Shown here in pieces: positions 39,073-48,185 of a stretch of DNA of 57,147 bases (position 1 is its first letter; each line of letters opens with the position of its first letter). A program made the position numbers and the translations under genes. Location of the stretch: assembly GCA_021792555.1 (NCBI GenBank), contig JAJYUL010000021.1, forward strand, positions 1-57,147, in the 5' to 3' direction. The DNA comes from Pseudomonadota bacterium. GTDB taxonomy: Bacteria; Pseudomonadota; Gammaproteobacteria; Steroidobacterales; Steroidobacteraceae. Below the pieces are notes generated by a model. It saw nothing but the letters and a program-made list of their open reading frames with translations. It searched no databases and had not been told where the DNA came from.

Positions 39073-40695
39073 CTAGAGCGACTGATAGTTGGGCCCGGAG
39101 CCGCCCTCCGGCGGCGTCCAGTCGATGATGGCGTACGGATCCTTGATGTCGCAGGCCTTGCAGTGCACGCAGTTGGCCGCGTTGATCTGCAGCCGCCAGC
39201 CGCCCTGGTCCTGCACCATCTCGTAGACGCCCGCCGGGCAGAAGCGCTGGCACGGATTGCCGAATTCGCGCATGCACCGGTCCGTGCAGATGCTCGGGTC
39301 GTGCACCTTCAGGTGCGCGGGCTGCTGCTCATCGTGGCTGGTCGAGGCGAAGAACACCGAGGCCAGACGGTCGCGCGGCGGCAGCGACCGCTCGACCCAG
39401 TGCCGCTCAGGCGGCGTATACGAATCGATGCGGCGCAGACGCTCGTGGTCGGGCGTCTTGTGCGTGAGCGTCCAGGGCGTGCGGCCGCCGGTGAGGGCTT
39501 CCAGGCCGGCGTTGGCGAGCCCGAACCACAGGCCGCGCTTGAATCCCGGCTTGAAATTGCGTACCGCGCGCAGCTCCTGCCCGCCGGGCGAGGCGCGCCA
39601 CAGCGCATCAAAGCCCGCCGGCGAGCCGCTTGCGGCGAGGTGCTCGGCGGCCAGCATGCCCGAGCGGATCGCCTGGTGCACGCCCTTGATCTTCGGCACG
39701 TTGACCCCGCCTGCGGCGTCTCCGATCAGCAGGGCGCCGGGCATCTCCAGCCGCGGAATGCTCTGCCAGCCGCCCGCGGCGATGGTGCGCGCGCCGGCGG
39801 CGAGGATCTCCCCGCCCTCGAGCAGCGGTTTGACACTCGGGTGGTGCTTGAACTGCTGGAACGCCTCGAACGGGGAGAATCCCGGGTCCTCGTAGTCCAG
39901 CCCGGCCACGAATCCCACGTAGACCCGATTCTCGCTCAGGTGGTAGATGAAACTGCCGCCGTAGGTGCGGCCATCGAGAGGCCAGCCGACGGTGTGCTGG
40001 ATCAGCCCGGGGCGCACACGCCCTTCGGGCAGCTGCCAGAGCTCCTTCAGCCCGAGGCCGTAGGTCTGCGGGGCGCAGCCCGCGTCGAGCCCGAAGCGTC
40101 GGATCAGCTGCTTGGCGAGACTCCCGCGCGACCCTTCGGCCACGATCGTCGTGCCGGCGTGAATCTCCGCGCCGGGAGTGTAGTTCGAGCCGGGCTTGCC
40201 GGTCTTGTCGAGACCCACATCGCCCAGGCGCACCCCGTGCACCGCGCCGTGCGGACCGAGCACCGGCTCGGCGGCGGCGAAGCCCGGGAAGATGTCGACT
40301 CCGAGGGACTCGGCCTTCTGCGCGAGCCAGGCGGCCAGCAGCCCGAGCGAGACGATGAAGTTGCCCCGGTTATGCAGTTGCGGCGGCAGCGGCAGGCGGA
40401 ATCTGCCGGCACGCGTCAGCAGATGCATCTCATCTTGCGCGGCGGGCACGCAGATCGAAGGCGGCGATTGCCGCCATTCCGGCGCCAGCGCATCGAGCGG
40501 GCCCGGCTCGATCACCGCACCGGAAAGCGCGTGCGCGCCGACCGTCGCCGCCTTCTCGAGCACGCACACGTTGAGCTCGGGTTTGAGCTGCTTCAACCGG
40601 ATCGCACAGGCCAGCCCGGCCGGTCCGGCGCCGACAATCGCGACGTCATATTCCATGACGTCGCGTTCGACCTCGCCCGCCGCTGCGCTGTTCAT
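39073..40695 (-). CDS. Electron transfer flavoprotein:ubiquinone oxidoreductase
   Basis: 540-residue inner-membrane flavoprotein passing electrons from ETF to ubiquinone. FAD loop [10 protein letters not shown] at 21-30, [39 protein letters not shown] and the C-terminal 4Fe-4S region [11 protein letters not shown] plus [13 protein letters not shown], ending [12 protein letters not shown]. This is the complete single-chain form. No ETF alpha/beta genes or acyl-CoA dehydrogenase are in the window. The start overlaps the SDR stop by ATGA and the stop lies five bases before aacS. Confidence 0.96.
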   Translation of the reverse strand: MNSAAAGEVERDVMEYDVAIVGAGPAGLACAIRLKQLKPELNVCVLEKAATVGAHALSGAVIEPGPLDALAPEWRQSPPSICVPAAQDEMHLLTRAGRFRLPLPPQLHNRGNFIVSLGLLAAWLAQKAESLGVDIFPGFAAAEPVLGPHGAVHGVRLGDVGLDKTGKPGSNYTPGAEIHAGTTIVAEGSRGSLAKQLIRRFGLDAGCAPQTYGLGLKELWQLPEGRVRPGLIQHTVGWPLDGRTYGGSFIYHLSENRVYVGFVAGLDYEDPGFSPFEAFQQFKHHPSVKPLLEGGEILAAGARTIAAGGWQSIPRLEMPGALLIGDAAGGVNVPKIKGVHQAIRSGMLAAEHLAASGSPAGFDALWRASPGGQELRAVRNFKPGFKRGLWFGLANAGLEALTGGRTPWTLTHKTPDHERLRRIDSYTPPERHWVERSLPPRDRLASVFFASTSHDEQQPAHLKVHDPSICTDRCMREFGNPCQRFCPAGVYEMVQDQGGWRLQINAANCVHCKACDIKDPYAIIDWTPPEGGSGPNYQSL

Positions 40696-41459
40696 TGCGG
40701 CTGCATCCGCACGGCGCCATCGAGGCGGACGGTCTCGCCGTTGAGCATCGGGATGGTGAATGCCGCGGCCACCAGCTGTGCGAACTCTTCCGGCTTGCCC
40801 AACCGGTGCGGAAACGGAATCTGGGATGCGAGCGAGGCTTGCAGCTCGGCGCTCATGGTCTCGACCATCGGAGTGAGAAAGATGCCCGGCGCGATGGCGA
40901 TGCAGCGGATGCCGAAGCGGGCGAGCTCACGCGCCATCGGCAAGGTCATCCCGGCCAGCGCCGCCTTGGTCGCCGAGTAGGCCGCCTGGCCGATCTGCCC
41001 CTCGAAGGCCGCGACCGACGAGGTGTGCACCAGCAGGCCGCGTTCGCCGTCTTCTGCGGGGGCGTTGTGCTGCATCAGCGCTGCGGCCGCCTTGTCGCAT
41101 AGGAACGTGCCGATGAGATTGACCTGCACGACCTTGCTGAAGAACTCCCCGCTCATCGGGCCGTGTTTGCCGAGCACGCGGCCGGCGCCGATGATTCCGG
41201 CGCAATTGACCAGCAGGTTCAATCCGCCGAGACGCTGCTGGGCCTCGGCCATGGCCGCATTCACCGCCGCTTCCGAAGTCACGTCGCAGCGCACGAAGTG
41301 CGCGTTCGGTCCGAGTGCCTCGGCTGCCGCCCGCCCGGCCTCCTCCTGTACGTCGAGGAGCGCCACGTGCGCGCCCTGCGCGATCAGGTGGCGTGCGGTG
41401 GCATGTCCCAGCCCGGAGGCGCCGCCGGTGATGGCGGCACGGGCGTCTTGAATCTTCAT
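40692..41459 (-). CDS. SDR dehydrogenase, type-2 3-hydroxyacyl-CoA dehydrogenase-like
   Basis: 255 residues from ATG 41459 with a strong AGGGGGAG site. NAD-binding TGGASGLG at about 11-18, NCAGI, and the catalytic Ser and YSATK (HTSSVAAFEGQIGQAAYSATK). The length and the end (AIAPGIFLTPMVETM through ETVRLDGAVRM) match HSD10-type short-chain dehydrogenases, which oxidise 3-hydroxybutyryl-CoA and 2-methyl-3-hydroxybutyryl-CoA, an isoleucine intermediate. It sits between thiolase and ETF:QO in one operon, which supports short or branched acyl-CoA oxidation. Confidence 0.9.
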   Translation of the reverse strand: MKIQDARAAITGGASGLGHATARHLIAQGAHVALLDVQEEAGRAAAEALGPNAHFVRCDVTSEAAVNAAMAEAQQRLGGLNLLVNCAGIIGAGRVLGKHGPMSGEFFSKVVQVNLIGTFLCDKAAAALMQHNAPAEDGERGLLVHTSSVAAFEGQIGQAAYSATKAALAGMTLPMARELARFGIRCIAIAPGIFLTPMVETMSAELQASLASQIPFPHRLGKPEEFAQLVAAAFTIPMLNGETVRLDGAVRMQPQ

Positions 41460-41487
41460 GGCTCCCCCTGGGTGTTGGTTCGTCAGC

Positions 41488-42669
41488 TTACCCGACCGTC
41501 TCGACCGCCACCGCCACGGCTTCTCCGCCGCCGATGCACAGTGCGGCGATGCCCCGCTTGCCGCCGCGGGCGCGCAGCGCATGCACCAGCGTGGTGAGGA
41601 TGCGTGCGCCGGTGGCGCCGAGCGGATGGCCGAGCGCGCAGGCGCCTCCGTTGACGTTGACGCGCGATCGATCGAGCTTCAAATCGTGCATGGCGGCCAT
41701 GGTGACGGCCGCGAACGCTTCATTGATCTCGTAGAGGTCGACCTCGTCCGCCCGCCACCCCAGTGCGGCGAGCACTTTGCGCACGGCAGCCACCGGCGCG
41801 GTGGTGAACCACTCCGGCTCTTGCGCATGGCTCGCATACGCGACGATGCGCGCGAGGGGCTTGACGTTGCGGGCCTGGGCAGCCTGCGCGCTCATCACCA
41901 CCAATGCGGCCGCGCCGTCGGCAATCGACGAAGCGCTCGCTGCCGTGACGGTGCCGTCCTTGGCGAACGCGGGCCTCAGGGTGGGGATCTTCTTCAGGTC
42001 GCAGGTGCCCGGAGTCTCGTCGCGCTCGATGAGCGTCTCGCCCTTGCGGGACTTGACGGTCACAGCGGCGATTTCCGCAGCGAACGCCCCGTCCTGCGCG
42101 GCAAGCGCGCGGCGCACCGATTCGGCCGCGAACGTGTCCTGCTGTTCGCGGGTGAAGCCGTAGCGGGCGGCGGTGGCGTCGGCGAAGCAGCCCATGAGCT
42201 TGCCGTCGAAGGGGCTCTGCAGACCGTCGAGGAACATGTGGTCGAGCACTTCGCCGTGGCCCATGCGGTAGCCGCTGCGCGCCTTGGGCAGCAGATACGG
42301 CGCCTGCGTCATCGACTCGATGCCGCCGGCGAGCACGATCTTGGCGTTGCCGGCGCGGATCTGGTCGGCGGCCATCATCACGGCCTTCAGTCCCGAGCCG
42401 CACATCTTGTTGATCGTGGTTGCGGGGACGGCGATCGGCACTCCGGCCGCAATGGCGGCCTGGCGGGCCGGCGCCTGGCCGAGACCGGCCGGCAGCACGC
42501 AGCCGAGGATCACCTCGTCCGCCTCGCCCGGATCGATCCCCGCGGCCTCGATGGCGCCCTTCAGCGCGCAGGCGCCGAGTTGCGGGGCAGTCATGGGGGC
42601 GAGCACGCCCTGGAAGGCCCCGAGCGGGGTGCGTTTGGCGGCGGCGATGACGATTTCGGTATTCGACAT
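41488..42669 (-). CDS. Acetyl-CoA acetyltransferase (thiolase II type)
   Basis: 393 residues from ATG 42669 with AGAGGA upstream; six extra codons to 42687 are unsupported. Catalytic Cys90 in TTINKMCGSGLKAV, the His in GGACALGHPLGATGAR and the second Cys in ALCIGGGEAVA are all present. The enzyme cleaves acetoacetyl-CoA (or 2-methylacetoacetyl-CoA) to acetyl-CoA units, or runs in reverse. First enzyme gene after the TetR regulator; 28 bases separate it from the SDR. Confidence 0.95.
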   Translation of the reverse strand: MSNTEIVIAAAKRTPLGAFQGVLAPMTAPQLGACALKGAIEAAGIDPGEADEVILGCVLPAGLGQAPARQAAIAAGVPIAVPATTINKMCGSGLKAVMMAADQIRAGNAKIVLAGGIESMTQAPYLLPKARSGYRMGHGEVLDHMFLDGLQSPFDGKLMGCFADATAARYGFTREQQDTFAAESVRRALAAQDGAFAAEIAAVTVKSRKGETLIERDETPGTCDLKKIPTLRPAFAKDGTVTAASASSIADGAAALVVMSAQAAQARNVKPLARIVAYASHAQEPEWFTTAPVAAVRKVLAALGWRADEVDLYEINEAFAAVTMAAMHDLKLDRSRVNVNGGACALGHPLGATGARILTTLVHALRARGGKRGIAALCIGGGEAVAVAVETVG

Positions 42670-42697
42670 GGACGGTCCTCTGTGCACAGTCGGGCGA

Positions 42698-43447
42698 TTA
42701 GCGCGCGACCCGGCCGGCGAGCCGGCCCTCGGGCCGGCGGCCGGTCTCGGCGCTCTCGCGCGGAATCAGCCCGTTCTCGAAGACGGTGATGAACGCGGCG
42801 GCGATCTGCGCGCCGGTCATGGATTGGTTTTCCCGATACCAGTGCGCGATCCAGTTGAGCGCCCCGGCGAGTGCGAAGGCGGTCATTTTCGGGTCGCACG
42901 GATGAATCGAGCCGTCCTGCACGCCCTCGCGCAGCAGGCGGCGAATGCCCTGATCGATTTCCGATTTCAGCGACTTGATGTGCGTGCTCATCGCGGGGGA
43001 CAGGTCCTGATCCTCCGCGCGCACCATGCACCAGCCGAACTCGGAGGCGACGGCTTGTCCATAATGACCGAGCACCGCCTGCAGCCGCTCGCGAGCGCTC
43101 GCCTTCAGTCGGCGCGCCTTGCGGAAAGCGGTGCGGATCGGCTCGATGCCGGCGACGAAGCACTCGAACAGCAGCTGCTCCTTGTTCGAGACGTAGTAGT
43201 ACACGGTCGGCTTGCTGACCTTGAGCGCCGCGGCGATGTCGTCGAGCGAGGTGTTGTGATAGCCCTTGCGGTTGAAGGCGTGCGCGGCGGCCCGGATCAC
43301 CGCCTCGCGCTTGACCTGACGGTCGCGGGCCCGCTCGCGGCTGGCGCGCCACGGCGAGCCGCGCACCGCGGGAGCGGCGGATGTGCCGGACGGAGTTGCC
43401 CCGAGGGGTGCGCGTCCGGGCGCTGTTGTGCGTCGGCTGGTTGGCAT
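42698..43447 (-). CDS. TetR/AcrR-family regulator of the adjacent acyl-CoA genes
   Basis: 249 residues if started at ATG 43447; an in-frame GTG at 43366 would give a more usual length because the first 40 residues are disordered and Pro/Ser/Arg-rich. The TetR helix-turn-helix is RQVKREAVIRAAAHAFNRKG through TSLDDIAAALKVSKPTVYYYVSNKEQLL. The C-terminal helical ligand domain has a TetR_C-like pattern. It heads the minus-strand thiolase operon and is divergent from icmF, so an acyl-CoA-responsive repressor of one or both sides is likely. A TATACT -10 candidate for it lies at 43492-43497. Confidence 0.9.
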   Translation of the reverse strand: MPTSRRTTAPGRAPLGATPSGTSAAPAVRGSPWRASRERARDRQVKREAVIRAAAHAFNRKGYHNTSLDDIAAALKVSKPTVYYYVSNKEQLLFECFVAGIEPIRTAFRKARRLKASARERLQAVLGHYGQAVASEFGWCMVRAEDQDLSPAMSTHIKSLKSEIDQGIRRLLREGVQDGSIHPCDPKMTAFALAGALNWIAHWYRENQSMTGAQIAAAFITVFENGLIPRESAETGRRPEGRLAGRVAR

Positions 43448-43604
43448 GCCGGTTCAGGAGGGCCCGTTGCGTGCGGGGCCCGAGGCACTGCAGTATAGCC
43501 GCACGCCGCCCGTTCTGCGCGCCCCCGCGCCGCGCGTGGATCGACAATCCAGCCCCGCGCGAGGCGTGCAGGTGCCGTGCGCACGTCGGTCCCGTGCCGA
43601 CGCG

Positions 43605-43634
43605 TTGACCGGCCGGGCGGCCATGCATCATACT
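43605..43634 (+). promoter_or_regulatory. Candidate sigma-70 promoter of icmF
   Basis: TTGACC (43605-43610) and CATACT (43629-43634) are separated by 18 bases and face icmF. The predicted transcription start is about 43641, inside the palindrome at 43637-43655. Confidence 0.5.
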
Positions 43635-43636
43635 CA

Positions 43637-43655
43637 CCGGTAGCTATCCTACCGG
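43637..43655. promoter_or_regulatory. Perfect inverted repeat, candidate TetR operator
   Basis: CCGGTAG and CTACCGG, perfect 7-base arms with the spacer CTATC, lie over the predicted icmF start, 44 bases before its ATG. Size and shape suit a TetR-family dimer, and the TetR gene is the divergent neighbour. I found no second copy near the TetR start. Confidence 0.6.
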
Positions 43656-43698
43656 CGCGTAAAGATTTTTGTCCCGCCGAGCGCCCAGCGAGCGAGCC

Positions 43699-46600
43699 AT
43701 GCTGCCGAAGCACACCAGTGCCGTCCCCTCCGCCCGTGCCGAGGACCCCGTCCCGGCGCGCCTCGACCCGCCGCTGCGGTTCGTCTCAGCCGCCTCGCTG
43801 TTCGACGGCCATGATGCCGCGATCAATATGATCCGCCGCCTGCTGCAGGCGCATGGGGCCGAAGTGGTGCACCTCGGGCACAACCGCAGCGTAGCGGAGA
43901 TCGTTCGCGCGGCGATCCAGGAGGACGCGGACGCCATCGCCGCGAGCTCGTACCAGGGCGGCCACAACGAATACTTCGCCTACATGGTCGACATGCTGCG
44001 CGAGCGGGGCTGTCCGCACATCCGCGTGATCGTCGGCGGCGGCGGCACGATTGCACCTCAGGAGATCGAGGCGCTCGAGCGCTACGGCGTCGAGCGCATC
44101 TACACCCCGGAGGACGGGCGTCGCCTCGGCCTCGACGGCATGATCGAGGATGTCTTCACGCGGGTGCGCGCTGCGCGCAGGACGCCGTACGAACACCGCC
44201 CGCTCACGGCGCGCGATCCGGCCCAGATCGCTCGCGCGATCACGGTGCTGGAGAATGCCGAGACCGGCCAGCCGGAGCTCGAGCAGGTCCGCCGCGCCAT
44301 CCAGCGCTCGCCGAACCGGGTGCCGGTCATCGGGCTCACCGGCAGCGGGGGCGCGGGCAAGTCGAGCCTCACCGACGAGTTGCTGGCGCGGTTCCTGCGC
44401 GAGTTCCCCGACCGCCAGATCGCCGTGGTGGCGATGGATCCGACCCGCCGGCGTAGCGGCGGGGCGCTCCTAGGTGACCGCATTCGCATGAACAGCCTCG
44501 ATTCGGACGCGATCTTCATGCGTTCGCTCGCCACGCGCCGCCAACACATGGCCACAGCGGTAGTGCTGAAGGACGTCATCCAGCTCTACCAGGCGGCGGG
44601 CTTCGATCTGATTCTCGTCGAAACGGCCGGCACGGGTCAGGCCGACAGCGAGATCGTCGACCTGGTCGACCTGTCGCTGTACGTCATGACCAGCGAATAC
44701 GGCGCGGCCAGTCAGCTCGAGAAGATCGACATGCTCGACTACGCCGACCTCGTCGTGCTCAACAAGAGCGACAAACGAGGCTCAGACGACAGCCTGCGCG
44801 ACGTCCGCAAGCAATGGCGGCGCAACCATCCGCAGCACAAGCAGCTCGCCGACGCCGATGTGCCGGTGTTTCCGACCATCGCCAGCCGATTCAATGATCC
44901 GGGCGTGAACCGGCTGTTTGCGGCGCTGTGTCGCACCCTGGACGAGAAGCACATCGGAGCGGCCCGCTGGCAGAGCGCCGCGGCGCCCGTGGCGGTCGAA
45001 GTCAGTCCGCGTGAGGCGGCGATCCCGGGCTCCCGCGTGCGCTACCTGGCGGAGATCGCGCGCCACGGCCGCGCGGCGCGGGAGGACATCGAGCGTCAGG
45101 CGCAGGCGGCGCGGCGTGCTCACGGCCTGTACCAGGCGCTCGAGGCGCTCGCGGACGGTCCGTTGCCCACGCCGCTCGAGCCGTATCCGCAGGCGGCGCT
45201 GCGCGGGGAAGCCGACCTCACGCGGCGTGAACTTCGCGCCGCCTACAATCAGGCCCTCGCCGAGATCGGCGCCGAGGGCATTGCCGAACTGAAGGCCTGG
45301 CCGGCGCGTGCGCGCGCCGCGAGCGACGACACGTACTCCTACACCGTGCGCGGCCGGGAGGTGACCGGGGAGAACTACACCGAAACCCTCTCGCACCAGC
45401 GCGTGCCGAAAATCGCGGTGCCGCGGCTGCGCGACTGGGGCGAACTGCTGCGCTTCATCGGCACGGAGAATCTGCCGGGGGCGTTTCCCTACACCGGCGG
45501 GGTCTACCCCTACCGGCGTGAGCAGGAGGATCCGACCCGCATGTTTGCCGGCGAGGGCGCTCCGGAGCGGACCAACCGGCGCTTCCATTACCTGGCGCAG
45601 GGCCACGGCGCCGCCCGCCTCTCGACCGCGTTCGACTCGACGACGCTCTACGGCGAGGATCCGGACACCCGCCCGGACATCTACGGGCGCACGGGCAACT
45701 CCGGCGTGTCGGTCGCTACGCTCGATGACATGAAGAAGCTCTACTCGGGCTTCGATCTGGCCCGGCCGACCACCTCGGTGTCCATGACCATCAATGGGCC
45801 GGCGCCGATGATTCTGGCCATGTTCCTCAATACCGCGATCGACCAGCGCGTGGAGCAGTATCTGCGCGCCGAGGGTCGCTGGGGCGAGGCCGCGCGGCGC
45901 ATCGAGGCGCTGCACCGCGCGGCGGCCGAGCGAGGCGTCGAGCCGCCGGCCTACCGCGGCGAGCTGCCCGCCGGCCACGACGGCTCGGGACTTGCGTTGC
46001 TCGGGCTCACGGGCGATCAGCTCCTTGCGCCGGAGGTCTACGAGCGGATCAAGGCCGAGACGCTGAGCGCAGTGCGCGGCACGGTGCAGGCGGACATCCT
46101 GAAAGAGGATCAGGCGCAGAACACCTGCATCTTCTCCACGGAGTTCGCGCTGCGCATGATGGGCGACGTGCAGCAGTACTTCATCGATCGGCGCGTGCGC
46201 AATTTCTACTCGGTGTCGATCTCCGGCTACCACATCGCCGAGGCCGGAGCCAATCCGATCTCGCAGCTCGCCTTCACGCTCGCCAACGGCTTCACGATCG
46301 TCGAGTACTACCTCTCGCGCGGCATGAAGATCGATGACTTCGCGCCCAACCTGTCGTTCTTCTTCTCCAACGGCATGGATCCGGAGTATGCGGTCATCGG
46401 CCGCGTGGCGCGGCGCATCTGGGCGCGCGCCATGCGCGATCTGTATCACGCCGGTCCGCGCAGCCAGATGCTCAAGTACCACGTGCAGACCTCGGGGCGA
46501 AGCCTGCACGCGCGGGAGATCTCCTTCAACGACATCCGCACTACGCTGCAGGCCATGTATGCGCTGTTCGACAACTGCAACAGCCTGCACACCAACGCCT

Positions 46601-47178
46601 ACGACGAGGCGCTGACCACTCCGACCGAGGAGAGCGTGCGGCGGGCGGTCGCCATTCAGCTCGTCATCAACCGCGAGCTCGGATTGAACAAGACGCAGAA
46701 TCCCTGGCAGGGATCGTTCGCCATCGAGTATCTGACGGATCTGGTGGAGGAGGCGGTCTACCGGGAGTTCGACGCGCTCACCGAGCGTGGCGGCGTGCTC
46801 GGCGCGATGGAGACCATGTACCAGCGCGGCAAGATCCAGGAAGAATCGCTCTACTACGAGACCCGCAAGCACGACGGCAGCCTGCCGATCATCGGCGTCA
46901 ACACCTTCCTGTCGAAATCTGACGCAGAGGCCGAACACGCCCACGCCGAGCTCATCCGCTCGACCGAGGAGGAGAAGCAGGCGCAGGTGGCTTCGGTGCG
47001 GGCCTTTCAGGCGCGCAATGCCGAGCGCGTGCCGCAGGCGCTCGCCCGGCTGAAGGAGACCGCGCGTGCCGGCGGCAACGTGTTCGAGGAGCTGATGCAG
47101 ACCGTCAAGTTCTGCTCACTCGGACAGATCTCCCATGCCCTGTACGAGGTTGGCGGCCGCTACCGGCGCAACATGTGA
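43699..47178 (+). CDS. icmF: Fused isobutyryl-CoA mutase IcmF
   Basis: 1159 residues from ATG 43699 (a TTG at 43669 is less likely). Domains in order: B12-binding (about 28-160) with the cobalt-ligand His38 in LFDGHDAAINM and SSYQGGHNEYF; a MeaB-like G-protein chaperone (about 205-470) with GLTGSGGAGKSS near 213 and LNKSDK near 354; and the mutase barrel from about 560 to the end, with FPYTGGVYPY and GTVQADILKEDQAQNTC. It rearranges isobutyryl-CoA and butyryl-CoA with adenosylcobalamin; the G-domain protects or repairs the cofactor. It is divergent from the TetR-thiolase operon and overlaps convergent plsC by 63 bases. A related fused mutase with other substrates cannot be excluded. Confidence 0.95.
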   Translation: MLPKHTSAVPSARAEDPVPARLDPPLRFVSAASLFDGHDAAINMIRRLLQAHGAEVVHLGHNRSVAEIVRAAIQEDADAIAASSYQGGHNEYFAYMVDMLRERGCPHIRVIVGGGGTIAPQEIEALERYGVERIYTPEDGRRLGLDGMIEDVFTRVRAARRTPYEHRPLTARDPAQIARAITVLENAETGQPELEQVRRAIQRSPNRVPVIGLTGSGGAGKSSLTDELLARFLREFPDRQIAVVAMDPTRRRSGGALLGDRIRMNSLDSDAIFMRSLATRRQHMATAVVLKDVIQLYQAAGFDLILVETAGTGQADSEIVDLVDLSLYVMTSEYGAASQLEKIDMLDYADLVVLNKSDKRGSDDSLRDVRKQWRRNHPQHKQLADADVPVFPTIASRFNDPGVNRLFAALCRTLDEKHIGAARWQSAAAPVAVEVSPREAAIPGSRVRYLAEIARHGRAAREDIERQAQAARRAHGLYQALEALADGPLPTPLEPYPQAALRGEADLTRRELRAAYNQALAEIGAEGIAELKAWPARARAASDDTYSYTVRGREVTGENYTETLSHQRVPKIAVPRLRDWGELLRFIGTENLPGAFPYTGGVYPYRREQEDPTRMFAGEGAPERTNRRFHYLAQGHGAARLSTAFDSTTLYGEDPDTRPDIYGRTGNSGVSVATLDDMKKLYSGFDLARPTTSVSMTINGPAPMILAMFLNTAIDQRVEQYLRAEGRWGEAARRIEALHRAAAERGVEPPAYRGELPAGHDGSGLALLGLTGDQLLAPEVYERIKAETLSAVRGTVQADILKEDQAQNTCIFSTEFALRMMGDVQQYFIDRRVRNFYSVSISGYHIAEAGANPISQLAFTLANGFTIVEYYLSRGMKIDDFAPNLSFFFSNGMDPEYAVIGRVARRIWARAMRDLYHAGPRSQMLKYHVQTSGRSLHAREISFNDIRTTLQAMYALFDNCNSLHTNAYDEALTTPTEESVRRAVAIQLVINRELGLNKTQNPWQGSFAIEYLTDLVEEAVYREFDALTERGGVLGAMETMYQRGKIQEESLYYETRKHDGSLPIIGVNTFLSKSDAEAEHAHAELIRSTEEEKQAQVASVRAFQARNAERVPQALARLKETARAGGNVFEELMQTVKFCSLGQISHALYEVGGRYRRNM

Positions 47179-47940
47179 GCCGAGGTCCGGCTCGCCGAGC
47201 ACGCTGAGTATGGCCGCGCGCGCCTGCTCGCGCAGGAGGGCGGCGCGCTCGGCCGGTGCGCCCTCGGGCGGCTCGATCGGCGGCAGCAATTGCACTTCGA
47301 TACGCGCCGGCCGGGGCAGCTCGCCGCGAGGGGAGAGCGCTGCGCGCGTGCCGCGCACCACCGCCGGCACCACCGGGCAGCCCGCTCGCACCGCCGTGGT
47401 GAAGGCACCGCTGTGGAATTTCAGCAGCCCGGGGGTCGGCGTGAAGGTGCCCTCGGGGAAGAACACCAGTGAGTGCCCGTTGGTGGCGGTGCGCAGCACG
47501 CGCAGGGCGTCGGCGGCGCCGCGCTGTCGGTCGAAGCGTTCGACGAACTGCGACCCGATGCGCCGCAGGAACGCCCCCGCGAGCGGCACACTCGCCATTT
47601 CGCGTTTGATGACGAAGCCGAAGCGCGCGGGCAGCGCCGCCGTGAACACCGGACCGTCAAGGTAGCTGGCGTGATTGGACACGATCACGCATTGGCCGGG
47701 CGGCAGATGCTCCAGACCCCGCACGGTCAGGCGCATGCCCACGCTGGTAAGCAGCAGCCGGGCCATGCGCCGCGCAGCGGCCCGCCGGCGGGCGAGGCCT
47801 GGCAAGGCCGTCGCAGCGAGCAGCGCGCCGAGGCCCATGACCAGGAAGACCCCGGCCGCATAGACCGTGAAGGCCAGCCTGAACGGCAGCAGGGCAAGGG
47901 TGCGCAGCGGGCGCGGAGGAGTCGATGGATCCTGTGGCAT
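47116..47940 (-). CDS. plsC: 1-acyl-sn-glycerol-3-phosphate acyltransferase (PlsC family)
   Basis: 274 residues. One or two N-terminal membrane helices (about 15-48), then the acyltransferase motifs NHASYLDG (His90, Asp95), GSQFVERFDRQRG, VFFPEGTFTPTPGL and VVPAVVRGTR. It would acylate lysophosphatidic acid in the inner membrane; substrate details vary in the family. Its 3' end overlaps the end of icmF by 63 bases in antisense. The 245 bases between its start and xerD (47941-48185) hold the two divergent promoters and no gene that I can support. Confidence 0.92.
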   Translation of the reverse strand: MPQDPSTPPRPLRTLALLPFRLAFTVYAAGVFLVMGLGALLAATALPGLARRRAAARRMARLLLTSVGMRLTVRGLEHLPPGQCVIVSNHASYLDGPVFTAALPARFGFVIKREMASVPLAGAFLRRIGSQFVERFDRQRGAADALRVLRTATNGHSLVFFPEGTFTPTPGLLKFHSGAFTTAVRAGCPVVPAVVRGTRAALSPRGELPRPARIEVQLLPPIEPPEGAPAERAALLREQARAAILSVLGEPDLGSHVAPVAAANLVQGMGDLSE

Positions 47941-48185
47941 CGTGCGGTCGGCGCACGGCGCGCCGGCTAGTGTGATGGGAGTCTCTATTACGTTAACAAG
48001 GGCACCCGAATGTGAACATCATCACACCGCCGGGCGGTGGATGCTCACCATACTGCGATCGCCACCGTGACGCCGGGGATTTTGACCGGCGGGGCCGAAG
48101 CCTATCGGGCGGTGTGCACGGATTTGCAGCGAGACAGAAATTGTCGAACGATTCTGCCGTAATTGCCAAGCCTGCTCATCCCGAC

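Noticed and set aside
44782-46944. 720-codon minus-strand frame opposite icmF
   Set aside because: Shadow of icmF; no recognisable motif and no ribosome-binding site.
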